Shown: positions 1 through 8,661 of the stretch, one piece after another | How the letters are laid out: every line of letters begins with the position of its first letter | How positions within the stretch are numbered: the stretch's first letter is position 1 | Assembly (NCBI GenBank): GCA_946405805.1 | Contig: CAMJIL010000001.1 | Location: 36,584-100,583, forward strand | Direction: 5' to 3' | DNA: 64,000 nt | Source: an uncultured Prevotellaceae bacterium | Lineage (GTDB): Bacteria > Bacteroidota > Bacteroidia > Bacteroidales > Bacteroidaceae | Made by a program: the position numbers and the translations under genes | The notes under the pieces: generated by a model | The model's database searches: none | Told to the model about the DNA's origin: nothing | What the model saw: the letters and a program-made list of their open reading frames with translations, nothing else

Positions 1-153
1 AACTAATACTATAAAATAAAAATAAATTCTTATTTTCTTGCATTATCCATAACTAAATCGTACTTTGACCTTTGGTCGAAGGTACTATCGTTCGAAAATG
101 CAAACAAAATGAAAAAACTTTTCCTTTTGTTTGGTATTTTACTCACTTAATCG

Positions 154-161
154 TACCTTTG
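154..161 (+). promoter_or_regulatory. Bacteroidetes -7 promoter element for the DUF4923 gene
   Basis: TACCTTTG matches the Bacteroidetes consensus TAnnTTTG, and a TTTGG about 20 bases upstream fits the loose -33 TTG. Transcription would start near 167, giving a leader of almost 60 bases before the ATG at 225. The leader begins with the self-complementary GCAGCTGC. Confidence 0.6.
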
Positions 162-224
162 CAGCTGCAAAGTTGTTGCTTGACGTAATGAATAGCAAAA
201 CGTAAGAATATCTAAAAAAGGTTT

Positions 225-857
225 ATGAGAAAAGTTGTTTTTATATGGGTGATATTGCTCCTGGCTGGCTTGAATATGGCTTATGCACAGGATGTAAAGA
301 CTGTAGTTGACAGCGTAAAGTCAAACGTGAAGGAAAGTAGCGTGAAAGATGCTGTCTCGGATATCGCGGATGCCTTTAAGGTCAAGAAGGCTAAAGCTGA
401 TGAGATGATTGGCACATGGCAGTATGTGGAACCTGCTGTGTATGCCACGAAGGGTAACTTGCTGTATAAACTCGCAGGGAACTCTGTGGCAAACCAACTG
501 GAGAAGATACTCAACGAATACATTAAGAAATGTAACATTACTCCGGAGAACTGTAAATTCACCTTTAATAGTGACGGAACGTTCCATCGTGACGTTCTTG
601 GACATAAGGCTGATGGAGTATGGATGGTTGGTGGCCCCAAACTGATTTTAGGCATCAACAAGGTACAGACGGGTGATATCACAACGCATCATGACGGCGA
701 CAAGTTGATGTTTCTTATCGACGTTGACAAACTGATGAATCTTCTTAAACTGTTAGGTGCGATGAAGGACACCAAGACGAATAATACCCTGATAAAACTT
801 ACCAAGGCTATTCCTACTCTTCAGGCAGGCTTCTCGTTTAGGAAGGTTAAGGAATAA
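225..857 (+). CDS. DUF4923 family secreted protein
   Basis: The product has 210 residues. Residues 1-21 form a signal peptide (hydrophobic core VILLLAGLNM, cleavage after AYA), so it is exported to the periplasm or outer membrane. The mature part has a short polar helix (residues 25-60), then a lipocalin-like region starting GTWQYVEPAVYATKG and containing FTFNSDGTFHRDVLG and a MVGGPKLILGINK strand, which resembles DUF4923 proteins of Prevotella and Bacteroides. Molecular function is unknown. The ATG follows AAAAAAGGTTT, and a TAnnTTTG promoter lies about 65 bases upstream, so the gene appears to be a single transcription unit. It converges with the next gene. Family assignment is from recall of the motif pattern. 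Confidence 0.75.
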   Translation: MRKVVFIWVILLLAGLNMAYAQDVKTVVDSVKSNVKESSVKDAVSDIADAFKVKKAKADEMIGTWQYVEPAVYATKGNLLYKLAGNSVANQLEKILNEYIKKCNITPENCKFTFNSDGTFHRDVLGHKADGVWMVGGPKLILGINKVQTGDITTHHDGDKLMFLIDVDKLMNLLKLLGAMKDTKTNNTLIKLTKAIPTLQAGFSFRKVKE

Positions 858-877
858 GGTTTTGCTTGAAACTTCTT

Positions 878-1462
878 TTACTTCAGTACTGCTTGTACTG
901 CTGTAATCATATTCTTATGGTTTTCTGCTGGTTCTGTAAGGGATGATGTGAGGGTTATATTGCCAGCCTTGTCTTTTGTTGAGAAGGTTCCTGTATAGAG
1001 GATGTTGCTTGCCTGATAGAGCGTTGCTTCTACCTTTACGCAGTATTTTCCATCCTTTACTTTCTTACCTTGCTGGTCTGTAAAGTCCCATGAGAATGTC
1101 TGCTTACCTCCTGCCTGTGGTGTAGCTCCAGTAAAAGCATCAAGTTCCTGGTCGGACTTCTCACTGGCTTTAGAGGCTTTTACCCATGTAGGAACGCAGT
1201 TAGGACGCTTTACATAGCCACGCATAGGTTGTTCGTTACCACGCACTCGTCCTTTTGTTGTATATGATGTAACAAAGAGTGTTTTCACAACGTCTCCCTT
1301 CTCATTTTCTATCCATACGGCATACTGGTTGGAGCCAGGACCTGCCTGCTTCTGATAGTCGAACGATACTTCAAGGGTCTTGCCTTGCTTGTTTTGTGCC
1401 TGAGCCATTGCGGGTGTCATTAGCAACATGGCTGTGAGTACGGCAAAAAAATAATTCTTCAT
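878..1462 (-). CDS. DUF2271 domain secreted protein
   Basis: The product has 194 residues from the ATG at 1462. An in-frame TTG six codons upstream would be a longer start, but the ATG gives a clean signal peptide (MKNYFFAVLTAMLLMTPAMA, cleavage before QAQN). The mature protein begins LEVSFDYQKQAGPGSNQYAVWIE, continues with VKTLFVTSYTT and a WVKASKAS segment, and ends in a FSWDFTDQQGKKVKDGKYCVKVEA segment resembling a FlgD-like Ig fold. This is the usual layout of DUF2271, periplasmic proteins often found beside flavin-trafficking or PepSY-type proteins; no such partner is adjacent here. The function is not established. Confidence 0.8.
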   Translation of the reverse strand: MKNYFFAVLTAMLLMTPAMAQAQNKQGKTLEVSFDYQKQAGPGSNQYAVWIENEKGDVVKTLFVTSYTTKGRVRGNEQPMRGYVKRPNCVPTWVKASKASEKSDQELDAFTGATPQAGGKQTFSWDFTDQQGKKVKDGKYCVKVEATLYQASNILYTGTFSTKDKAGNITLTSSLTEPAENHKNMITAVQAVLK

Positions 1463-1486
1463 AATGTTTAATATTTTCAACGATAA

Positions 1487-1530
1487 CGTTTAACGGTTAA
1501 AGGTTAACGGTTAAAGACTTGAAACCTGAA
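1487..1530. repeat. Heptamer array, GTTAAAG/GTTAACG type passing into TTGAAAC type
   Basis: About four 7-base units of GTTAAMG are followed by two TTGAAAC-like units. The array starts about 25 bases upstream of the DUF2271 start codon. The purine-rich strand is the plus strand, opposite to most other arrays in this window, because this block belongs to an inverted copy of a larger repeat. Confidence 0.8.
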
Positions 1531-1667
1531 TGAGCCCAAAGCGACTAGTGATGACATGCAAGAGTAACCCCTAAGGGATTTCTGTCCCCCGCGAAACGGG
1601 GGAACCGAAGGGGGTAAAGTCAGAACTGGGAGTTCTTGGGATTATCGACGAAGTCAAACCTGAAACC
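1518..1667. repeat. Composite dispersed repeat, copy 1 (inverted relative to 13610-13730)
   Basis: Both ends carry heptamer words (AAACCTGAA). The left arm (1525-1574) and right arm (about 1619-1667) match the reverse complement of 13610-13730 almost base for base, including GATTATCGACGAAGTCAAAC. The core differs: here it holds a 37-base block (1579-1615) that forms a CCCCCG/CGGGGG hairpin and recurs exactly at 25448-25484. No open reading frame is evident. Confidence 0.85.
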
Positions 1668-1674
1668 ATTATAT

Positions 1675-3861
1675 CTACCTCATAAACAGCATTTCGCGGT
1701 ATTTAGGAAGTGTCCAGACTTCGTCATCGACTTTCTCTTCGAGTTTATCGATATGATAACGCACCTGCTCCATGATGGGTTCTACGGTATCGTGGTAGGC
1801 GATGGCCTTCTCACGGATAGATGTTATCTTATTGGCTACGCGACGGGCATTGGTGAGGGCTTCACATCCTTCCTCAATAGCCTTGATGCGACAAGAGAAT
1901 TCGTTGATGAGGGAGAGGTTTGACTGTGCTACCGTCTGGAACTGCTCTTCTGAAAGGACTGCCTTCAGAGCTGCTACGTTTTCTGCCAGCTTTGTCTGAT
2001 AGCCCACTACCTGAGGTATGATATGGTTGATGGAGAGGTCGCCAAAGATGCGGGCTTCTATCTGCACCTTCTTAGTGTATGTCTCCCACTTGATATCATT
2101 ACGGGCTGCCAACTCCTTGCGATTCATGATGTTGAGGCTCTCGAACATCTTGATGGTCTCTGGGTCGGTATATCTGTCAAAAATAAGTGGACATGACTTC
2201 TCGACATCGAGGCCGCGTCGCTTTGCTTCTTCTTTCCATTCGTCGGAATAACCATTGCCGTCGAAGCGTATTGGCTTACAGGTCTTGATGTCTTGACGCA
2301 AAATCTCAATGATGGCTGATGTCTTTTCCTTGCCGGAAGCGATGAGGGCATCAACACGTTCCTTGAAGTTTACCAATGCCTCTGCAACAGCTGCATTGAG
2401 GGTTATCATGGCGGCTGCACAGTTGGCCTCAGAACCTGGAGCGCGGAATTCGAAGCGGTTACCGGTAAAGGCGAATGGTGATGTCCTGTTGCGGTCGGTA
2501 TTGTCGATAAGCAGTTCTGGAATAGAAGGGATATCGAGCTTCAGACCTGCCTTGCCAGCGATGTATATGGTGTCGTCAGTGCTATTCTCGAAATGGTCGA
2601 GCACTTCTGTCAGCTGTCGTCCGAGGAACGAAGAGATGATAACAGGAGGTGCCTCATGACCACCCAGACGATGGGCATTGGTAGCACTCATGATAGAGGC
2701 TTTCATCAGGCCGTTGTGCTTATAAACACCCATGAGGGTTTCTACCACGAAGGTGATAAAGCGCAGATTGCCAAGGTCGTCCTTACCAGGTCCATGGAGT
2801 AGTATGCCTGTATCTGTTGCGAGAGACCAGTTATTATGCTTTCCTGAACCATTGATGCCATCGAAAGGTTTTTCATGGAGCAGACAGCGGAAGCCGTGCT
2901 TGCGGGCCACCTTCTGCATCAATGACATAATGAGCATGTTATGGTCAACAGCAAGGTTACACTCTTCATAGATAGGAGCCAACTCAAACTGGTTTGGTGC
3001 TACCTCATTATGGCGTGTCTTGCAAGGAATACCCAGTTCCAAGGCCTGTATCTCGAGATCTTTCATGAATTCAGCAACACGCTCTGGGATGGCACCAAAG
3101 TAATGGTCGTCCATCTGCTGGTCTTTTGCTGAGGAATGACCCATCAGGGTGCGTCCTGTCAGCAGCAAATCGGGGCGGGCGGAATAGAGACCTTCGTCGA
3201 TGAGGAAGTATTCCTGTTCCCAACCGAGGTTGGTGATGACCTTCTTCACCTCTGGATTGAAATATTGTGCTACTGCTGTAGCAGCCTTATTGATTGCCTG
3301 CAGACCCTTCAGCAAAGGTGTCTTATAGTCAAGTGCCTCACCAGTATAAGAGATGAAGACAGTAGGTATCATCAAGGTGTCGCCTACCACGAAGACAGGA
3401 GAGGTTGGGTCCCATGCTGAATAGCCGCGAGCCTCGAAGGTAGAACGGATGCCACCAGAGGGGAAGGAGGAAGCGTCTGGCTCCTGCTGAACAAGCGACT
3501 TGCCAGAGAATTCTTCTATCATACCACCCATACCATCATGCTCTACGAAGGCATCATGCTTCTCTGCAGTGGTATTGGTAAGAGGCTGGAACCAGTGGGT
3601 GCAGTGTGTCACACCAAGTTCCATAGCCCATTGTTTCATACCATCGGCAACCTTGTCGGCTGTCTGACGATCGAGTGGGGAACCATTGTCTATGACATCG
3701 AGCATCTTGGTATAAGTGTCTTTGTCAAGATACTTGGACATCTTTGCTTTGTTGAAGACGTACTTGGCAAAGAACTCTGAAGGACGCTCTTTGGGAGACT
3801 GTACATAGAGTGGATGCTTCTTAAAGGCATCACCAACAACCTGAAATCTTAAATTGGGCAT
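1675..3861 (-). CDS. glnN: Glutamine synthetase type III
   Basis: The 728-residue product is the usual length for the GS III family, which makes glutamine from glutamate, ammonia and ATP in the cytoplasm as a dodecamer. Visible features are the GS III N-terminal domain (WDPTSPVFVV near 150), the metal-binding QEYF at 216-219, KTRHNEVAPNQFELAP at 281-296 and the ATP-binding INGSGKHNNWS at 336-346. A helical C-terminal extension (about 600-728) is typical of the type III class. It is the only glutamine synthetase in the window and is likely to be the main ammonia-assimilating enzyme along with the GltA-like fusion at 59263-61608. A weak promoter-like signal lies about 200 bases upstream, beyond a hairpin and heptamer tracts. 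The start ATG is clear. Confidence 0.97.
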   Translation of the reverse strand: MPNLRFQVVGDAFKKHPLYVQSPKERPSEFFAKYVFNKAKMSKYLDKDTYTKMLDVIDNGSPLDRQTADKVADGMKQWAMELGVTHCTHWFQPLTNTTAEKHDAFVEHDGMGGMIEEFSGKSLVQQEPDASSFPSGGIRSTFEARGYSAWDPTSPVFVVGDTLMIPTVFISYTGEALDYKTPLLKGLQAINKAATAVAQYFNPEVKKVITNLGWEQEYFLIDEGLYSARPDLLLTGRTLMGHSSAKDQQMDDHYFGAIPERVAEFMKDLEIQALELGIPCKTRHNEVAPNQFELAPIYEECNLAVDHNMLIMSLMQKVARKHGFRCLLHEKPFDGINGSGKHNNWSLATDTGILLHGPGKDDLGNLRFITFVVETLMGVYKHNGLMKASIMSATNAHRLGGHEAPPVIISSFLGRQLTEVLDHFENSTDDTIYIAGKAGLKLDIPSIPELLIDNTDRNRTSPFAFTGNRFEFRAPGSEANCAAAMITLNAAVAEALVNFKERVDALIASGKEKTSAIIEILRQDIKTCKPIRFDGNGYSDEWKEEAKRRGLDVEKSCPLIFDRYTDPETIKMFESLNIMNRKELAARNDIKWETYTKKVQIEARIFGDLSINHIIPQVVGYQTKLAENVAALKAVLSEEQFQTVAQSNLSLINEFSCRIKAIEEGCEALTNARRVANKITSIREKAIAYHDTVEPIMEQVRYHIDKLEEKVDDEVWTLPKYREMLFMR

Positions 3862-3865
3862 TTAT

Positions 3866-4055
3866 TTAATTGATAATTGATAATTAAACTTTGTTTGAAT
3901 CTGCTTTCGCTCAACATACAGAAAGCAAGCTTTCGTCTGTATTCACTTAATCGCAGATTTGAAAATTGATAATTAAAACCTCTTACCTCTACACTTTAAA
4001 CTCTACACTTACCACGGCCTCTAAACTCTAACCTATAAACTCTAAACTTTATTTG
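3866..4055. repeat. Intergenic region with heptamer tracts and a hairpin
   Basis: Between the glutamine synthetase start and the GHL10 stop there are TAATTGA units (3866-3890), a hairpin in which AATCTGC near 3899 pairs with GCAGATT near 3952 and an inner ATACAG...CTGTAT pair encloses AAGC, then degenerate CTCTAAA/CTAACCT units (3978-4050). On the minus strand the last tract reads GTTTAGA, purine-rich in the sense of the upstream gene. If the weak promoter beyond it is used, the hairpin would lie in the glutamine synthetase leader. Confidence 0.7.
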
Positions 4056-4061
4056 CGGATG

Positions 4062-4069
4062 CAAATTTA
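4062..4069 (-). promoter_or_regulatory. Possible -7 promoter element for glutamine synthetase
   Basis: The minus strand reads TAAATTTG, which fits TAnnTTTG. It lies just after the 3' end of the GHL10 gene and would give a leader of about 190 bases containing the hairpin and heptamer tracts. The -33 side is only T-rich, so support is weak. Confidence 0.4.
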
Positions 4070-4109
4070 GTTTTTTTTTACGAAATATGCAACAAAAAGC
4101 AGTATTTTT

Positions 4110-5678
4110 TCATTTTAGTGGTACTTCTCCCCATCCGAGTAGGTGGCGATTTTTTATCTTTTTTCCCTGCAAATATACCTTGTAATGACCAGGGGAAAGG
4201 GTAGGGAGGTTATACTTATACCCCAAGAATAGAGCATTTCCATGAATGGTGCATACCAGAATCATCTGTGATGATGGTACGTCAGCGAGGAGTGTGTTGA
4301 TATTCTGGGGACGAACAGGCTTTCCAGAGGCTTTTGATGCTTTGCTGACAGGGCGTGGTGACTCATTGCCATAGCGGTCTGTTGCAGTAACAGCAAAATA
4401 TTGTGCTGTCTTAAGAGGTGGAAGTTTGATAGATGTGTCGTGATAATCAGCCATCACGAGATTTTCAGGGTTTTGGGTGTCAACAGGAGTAGTCTCGGAA
4501 CAATATACATTATATGTTACATCACCACCAACATCTTCCCACGACAGAATGCCATCAGAATACTTTACCTTCTCGGGGGCAACAGGTGGTGTGACATCAT
4601 ACCATGTCATAGCAGGCTGTAATGCTGGCAGAGCATTAAAGTCTTTTGTGAACTGATATATACCCTTAGTGTCATCAGTTAGGAATTTAGAGCGGAACAT
4701 AGTGATTCCCATGCCATACTGACGCAGGACATACATTTCGCGAGTAATATCTGTAAGTGGCCAGTTGCGTTCGCTGCGATGGAGCATATAGACGCCAAGT
4801 CCCGGGGCTACAATACGACCGTTTGAACGCTCTTTCCAATCTATGACGAAGGGATAGAAATGCTGGTTGCGGAAATACATCATAGGATATATGGCATCCA
4901 TGAGACCTTCCTGCATCCAAAGAGCTACATCCTGACACACCACATCACGGGCATTCCATCCAACGCTGCTTTGACGCTTGGTATCCGAATATTTGCCTAC
5001 AGGAGAACAAGACAGCTGTACCCAAGGCTTCAAGGCCTTCACCTCACGATGAACAGCTTTCACGATGCGTGTGATATTATTACGTGCCTCGGAGCGATTG
5101 CGTATCCTGCCCCATGAATCGGGATAACGTATATAATCGAGGTGTATGCCGTCGATGTCATACTTCTCTGTCACCTCCTTACAGAAGTCGGCAATATAAT
5201 CCGCTGTGCCTGAGGCTTCAGGGTTGAGAAATCCCTCGTCACCAATTTTCTTGACCATTTTAGGATATCTGGAACGCAGTTTGCGACAGCCTTCGCCCTT
5301 CCATTTGCCTATTGGTATGGTGACAATCCACGCATGGAGCTTCATACCGCGACGATGACATTCCTTAATAGCAAACTGCAGGGCGTCATAGTCGGGACCT
5401 TTGCCAGAATGGCCTGTGAGACAACCATCGAAAGGTTCCATACTGGAAGGGAAAATAGTGGTGGCACGAATGCGTGTCTGAAGAAGGATGGTATTGATAC
5501 CAGCAGCTGCCAGGTCGTCAAGAATCTGGGTCAGTTCCTCTTTCTGAGCAAGGCTACTATATGAATGAGGCCAGTCGATGCCGCCAATGGTGGTAAGCCA
5601 TACTGCTCTCGTTTCATTGGCAAGAGATGAAAGGCTGATACCTATATATATTAAAAAAAACAGAATATTTTTTAGCAT
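4110..5678 (-). CDS. GHL10 (DUF187) family glycoside hydrolase-like lipoprotein or secreted protein
   Basis: The product has 522 residues when started at the ATG at 5678; an open frame runs 24 codons further, but that part crosses the promoter. Residues 1-20 (MLKNILFFLIYIGISLSSLA) form a signal peptide. ETRAVWLTTIGGIDWP marks the start of a GHL10 TIM-barrel domain, with DGIHLDYIRYP in the middle, the typical acidic strand end. After residue ~370 a fibronectin type III-like module follows (APEKVKYSDG to FAVTATDRYGNESP), then about 60 residues of unknown fold. The family includes the E. coli YddW-like enzymes thought to act on peptidoglycan glycan chains; the substrate here is inferred. It is transcribed divergently from cstA. 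Confidence 0.85.
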   Translation of the reverse strand: MLKNILFFLIYIGISLSSLANETRAVWLTTIGGIDWPHSYSSLAQKEELTQILDDLAAAGINTILLQTRIRATTIFPSSMEPFDGCLTGHSGKGPDYDALQFAIKECHRRGMKLHAWIVTIPIGKWKGEGCRKLRSRYPKMVKKIGDEGFLNPEASGTADYIADFCKEVTEKYDIDGIHLDYIRYPDSWGRIRNRSEARNNITRIVKAVHREVKALKPWVQLSCSPVGKYSDTKRQSSVGWNARDVVCQDVALWMQEGLMDAIYPMMYFRNQHFYPFVIDWKERSNGRIVAPGLGVYMLHRSERNWPLTDITREMYVLRQYGMGITMFRSKFLTDDTKGIYQFTKDFNALPALQPAMTWYDVTPPVAPEKVKYSDGILSWEDVGGDVTYNVYCSETTPVDTQNPENLVMADYHDTSIKLPPLKTAQYFAVTATDRYGNESPRPVSKASKASGKPVRPQNINTLLADVPSSQMILVCTIHGNALFLGYKYNLPTLSPGHYKVYLQGKKIKNRHLLGWGEVPLK

Positions 5679-5686
5679 AACAGCTG

Positions 5687-5694
5687 CAAAGGTA
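5687..5694 (-). promoter_or_regulatory. -7 promoter element for the GHL10 gene
   Basis: The minus strand reads TACCTTTG. The start codon at 5678 is only about eight bases downstream, so the message would be leaderless or nearly so. It lies back to back with the cstA promoter. Confidence 0.6.
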
Positions 5695-5726
5695 CAAAAA
5701 AATTTGGTTGTTACAAAAAAATATTG

Positions 5727-5734
5727 TAACTTTG
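5727..5734 (+). promoter_or_regulatory. -7 promoter element for cstA
   Basis: TAACTTTG matches TAnnTTTG exactly, with TTG words about 20 bases upstream. The ATG at 5758 follows about 23 bases later. Confidence 0.65.
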
Positions 5735-5757
5735 CGGTGGTTTTATACATAGAATAG

Positions 5758-7278
5758 ATGATTACTTTTACAATTAGTCTTATAGCTTTAATCTTAGGCT
5801 ACTTCATTTACGGAAAAGTCGTAGAGAGCATATTTGGCCCTAATGACAAACGCAAGACTCCAGGAATAAGAAAATTTGATGGTGTCGATTACTTGGTATT
5901 GCCAGCATGGAAAGTATTTATGATTCAATTCCTGAATATTGCTGGTACAGGACCTATCTTTGGTGCTATAATGGGTATGTGGTTCGGTCCTGTAGCGTAT
6001 CTGTGGATTGTTCTTGGCTGTATCTTCGCTGGTGCGACACATGACTATCTTTCAGGTATGATAAGCATGAGAAAAGGTGGTATCTCGTTGCCAGACATAG
6101 TAGGACAGTATATTGGTCCTAATGCCAGAAAGTTGATGTTGGTATTTGCTGTTGTACTTCTGATGCTGGTAGGCGCTGTCTTTGTACTCAGTCCTGCGAC
6201 ATTGCTTGCAGGCATGATGCCAATAGATATTGGTGTTGGTCCTTTGGTATTCTGGATTGTGATAATCTTTGCATATTATATTGTTGCAACGCTGATGCCT
6301 GTTGACAAGATAATAGGTAAGATATATCCACTCTTTGCCATCTCCTTGATATTTATGGCAGTGGCTCTTCTTGTGATGCTTTATGTCAAGATGCCGGCAT
6401 TGCCAGAAATATGGGACGGTTTGAACGATATGGGTAAGGAACGCCTTGGTATTGCCAATGCAGAGCCTATTATACCGGCATTGTTCATCACAATAGCCTG
6501 TGGCGCTATCAGCGGTTTCCATGCTACACAGAGTCCTTTGATGGCACGTTGTATAAGGGATGAACACTTGGGACGCCCTGTATTCTATGGCTCAATGATA
6601 ACAGAAGGTATAGTAGCTTTGGTATGGGCAACAGTCAGCAGTTGGTTCTTCTTCTACGAAGGCTGGCGCGAACTATGTCCAGATGCTTTCCTGGCACAAT
6701 CAGAAAAGACTGTGACGCAGTTCTTTACCGCTCCGCAGGTGGTTATGGAGGTATGTAAAGGATGGTTGGGTGTTGCTGGCGGCATACTGGCTATACTTGG
6801 TGTTGTGGCAGCACCTATAACAAGTGGTGACACAGCATTGCGCTCTTGCCGACTGATTATTGCTGATGCCCTGAATATGAATCAGAGGCCTATTGCAAAA
6901 CGATTGGTGATAAGTGTTCCAATATTCTTAGTTTCCTTCCTGCTTCTGGTATGGCAGATGGATAATCCGGACAGTTTTAATACAATATGGAAATACTTCG
7001 GATGGGCAAACCAGACACTTAGCGTATTCACTCTATGGAGTATAACGGTATATCTGGCTCTGAAGAAAAAACTATATATCATAACGCTTCTGCCTGCGAT
7101 GTTTATGTCGTTTATTTGTACCACATTCTTAGTATCGAGCAGAGTGGCTCTCGGAGCTGATATAGCTATAGGGTACCTTGCAGGACTGGTTGTGACATTA
7201 GTGTTCACAATAGCTTTCTTCCGTTGGCATCATAATAAGTTCCTCTTGGATTACAAATATAACAATAAAAACAAATAA
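5758..7278 (+). CDS. cstA: Carbon starvation protein A, short form (peptide/pyruvate transporter)
   Basis: The 506-residue integral membrane protein has a dozen or more hydrophobic segments. The CstA hallmarks are visible: FGPNDKRKTPG near 27, DGVDYLVLPAWKVFMIQFLNIAG near 41-63, GPIFGAIMGMWFG, and THDYLSGMISMRKGG near 94-108; TQSPLMARC lies in the second half. E. coli CstA has about 700 residues; this shorter form is common in anaerobic Bacteroidetes. Known members take up pyruvate or peptides when carbon is scarce, but the substrate here is inferred. It has its own promoter, and the next two genes (beta-barrel protein after 24 bases, nadC after 12) may be co-transcribed. Confidence 0.92.
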   Translation: MITFTISLIALILGYFIYGKVVESIFGPNDKRKTPGIRKFDGVDYLVLPAWKVFMIQFLNIAGTGPIFGAIMGMWFGPVAYLWIVLGCIFAGATHDYLSGMISMRKGGISLPDIVGQYIGPNARKLMLVFAVVLLMLVGAVFVLSPATLLAGMMPIDIGVGPLVFWIVIIFAYYIVATLMPVDKIIGKIYPLFAISLIFMAVALLVMLYVKMPALPEIWDGLNDMGKERLGIANAEPIIPALFITIACGAISGFHATQSPLMARCIRDEHLGRPVFYGSMITEGIVALVWATVSSWFFFYEGWRELCPDAFLAQSEKTVTQFFTAPQVVMEVCKGWLGVAGGILAILGVVAAPITSGDTALRSCRLIIADALNMNQRPIAKRLVISVPIFLVSFLLLVWQMDNPDSFNTIWKYFGWANQTLSVFTLWSITVYLALKKKLYIITLLPAMFMSFICTTFLVSSRVALGADIAIGYLAGLVVTLVFTIAFFRWHHNKFLLDYKYNNKNK

Positions 7279-7302
7279 TCAACCTAAAACAAAAAGAAAA
7301 TC

Positions 7303-7797
7303 ATGAAGAAGTTTTTTGTGGCTATTGCCATGCTGGCTATGACGCTGGCCTCAAGTGCACAGTCAAGTGACACACCGTTTGCTAAAGGTAAAGTCTATGT
7401 TGGTGCCGGTTTCTCAGGTCTCAACCTACACTACAACTCAAAAACCAAGTGGAATTTTGACATCAATGCAAGAGGCGGTTATTTCATTGAGGATAACTGG
7501 ATGTTGCTTGGAGAATTTTTGTGGGGAATACGTCAGAAGGCAGACAATTCATTCGCTATTGGCGCAGGTGGCCGTTACTACATCGTTCAGAATGGTCTGT
7601 ATCTCGGTGCAGGAGCTCGCTTTGCACATCAGGGAAGTGATTATAACGACTTCATGCCAAATGTTAACGTCGGCTATGCTTACTTCCTCAATCACCATGT
7701 GACCATAGAGCCAGAACTGTATTTTGACATAAGCACCAAGAGCTTCAAGGACTACACAGGTGTAGGTTTGCGAGTAACTATGGGAGTATATTTCTAA
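7303..7797 (+). CDS. Small outer-membrane beta-barrel protein
   Basis: The product has 164 residues: a signal peptide (residues 1-19, MKKFFVAIAMLAMTLASSA), then alternating amphipathic strands with aromatic girdle residues (KVYVGAGFSGLNLHY, GGRYYIVQNGLYLGAGARF, VGLRVTMGVYF). The terminal aromatic F (GVYF) is the usual signal for BAM-dependent insertion. Size suggests an eight-stranded OmpA/OmpX-like barrel. The function is unknown; it is placed between cstA and nadC, probably by operon accident. Confidence 0.8.
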   Translation: MKKFFVAIAMLAMTLASSAQSSDTPFAKGKVYVGAGFSGLNLHYNSKTKWNFDINARGGYFIEDNWMLLGEFLWGIRQKADNSFAIGAGGRYYIVQNGLYLGAGARFAHQGSDYNDFMPNVNVGYAYFLNHHVTIEPELYFDISTKSFKDYTGVGLRVTMGVYF

Positions 7798-7809
7798 GAA
7801 ATCAGTATT

Positions 7810-8661
7810 ATGCTATCGGTAGATGAACTGACCGACAGGCTTATAGACTTGTCGTTTGCCGAGGATATAGGTGATGGCGATCATACCACCTTGTGCTGTA
7901 TCCCAGCTGATGCAGTAGGCAAGAGTCGTCTTATAATAAAGGAAGATGGCATCCTCGCTGGTGTGGAGGTGGCAAAGGAAGTATTCCGCCGCTTTGACTC
8001 TACACTTCAGGTAGAAGTACTCATTGGTGACGGCTCACCCGTTAAGGTGGGTGATATCGCGATGATTGTTACTGGTAAGGTACAGAGCCTTTTGCAGACA
8101 GAGCGTCTGATGCTGAATATCATGCAACGCATGAGTGGCATTGCTACGATGACACACAAGTATCAGCAGGCCCTGATAGATGCAGGTACGAAGACTCGTG
8201 TGCTTGACACCAGAAAGACAACTCCAGGAATGCGTATGCTGGAAAAGGAGGCTGTGAAGATAGGTGGCGGCACTAATCACCGCATAGGACTGTTTGACAT
8301 GATTCTCCTCAAAGACAATCACGTAGATTTTGCTGGTGGCATACATAATGCCATTTCTCGCGCAAAGGAATACTGCAAGAAAAATGGGAAGAATCTGAAG
8401 ATAGAGATAGAGGTCAGGAACTTCAAGGAACTGGAGGAGGCTCTTCTTGAAAAGCCTGATCGCATAATGTTTGATAACTTTACACCAGAAGATACCGTAA
8501 AGGCGGTACAGATAGTAAACCACCAGTGTGAGACGGAATCGTCAGGAGGCATTACGTTTGACAATATGATACCATACGCCAAGGCTGGCGTAGATTTCAT
8601 ATCATTCGGTGCCCTGACACACTCCGTTAAAGGACTGGATATGAGTTTTAAGGCTGTTTAG
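7810..8661 (+). CDS. nadC: Nicotinate-nucleotide pyrophosphorylase (carboxylating)
   Basis: The 283-residue product has the standard length for quinolinate phosphoribosyltransferase, which turns quinolinate and PRPP into nicotinate mononucleotide, CO2 and pyrophosphate in de novo NAD synthesis. Typical motifs are EDIGDGDHTT near 17-26, the substrate-binding run LDTRKTTPGMR near 136-146, KIGGGTNHR near 153-161, and DMILLKDNH near 165-173; the C-terminal FDNMIPYAKAGVDFISFGALTHS is also characteristic. Neither nadA nor nadB lies in the window. The stop codon overlaps the stop of the convergent MgtC gene (8658-8661). Confidence 0.97.
   Translation: MLSVDELTDRLIDLSFAEDIGDGDHTTLCCIPADAVGKSRLIIKEDGILAGVEVAKEVFRRFDSTLQVEVLIGDGSPVKVGDIAMIVTGKVQSLLQTERLMLNIMQRMSGIATMTHKYQQALIDAGTKTRVLDTRKTTPGMRMLEKEAVKIGGGTNHRIGLFDMILLKDNHVDFAGGIHNAISRAKEYCKKNGKNLKIEIEVRNFKELEEALLEKPDRIMFDNFTPEDTVKAVQIVNHQCETESSGGITFDNMIPYAKAGVDFISFGALTHSVKGLDMSFKAV

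Noticed and set aside
61..90. Terminator or regulatory hairpin GTACTTTGACC/GGTCGAAGGTAC
   Set aside because: The pairing needs a bulge and has no T run, and the upstream gene lies outside the window, so no role can be assigned.
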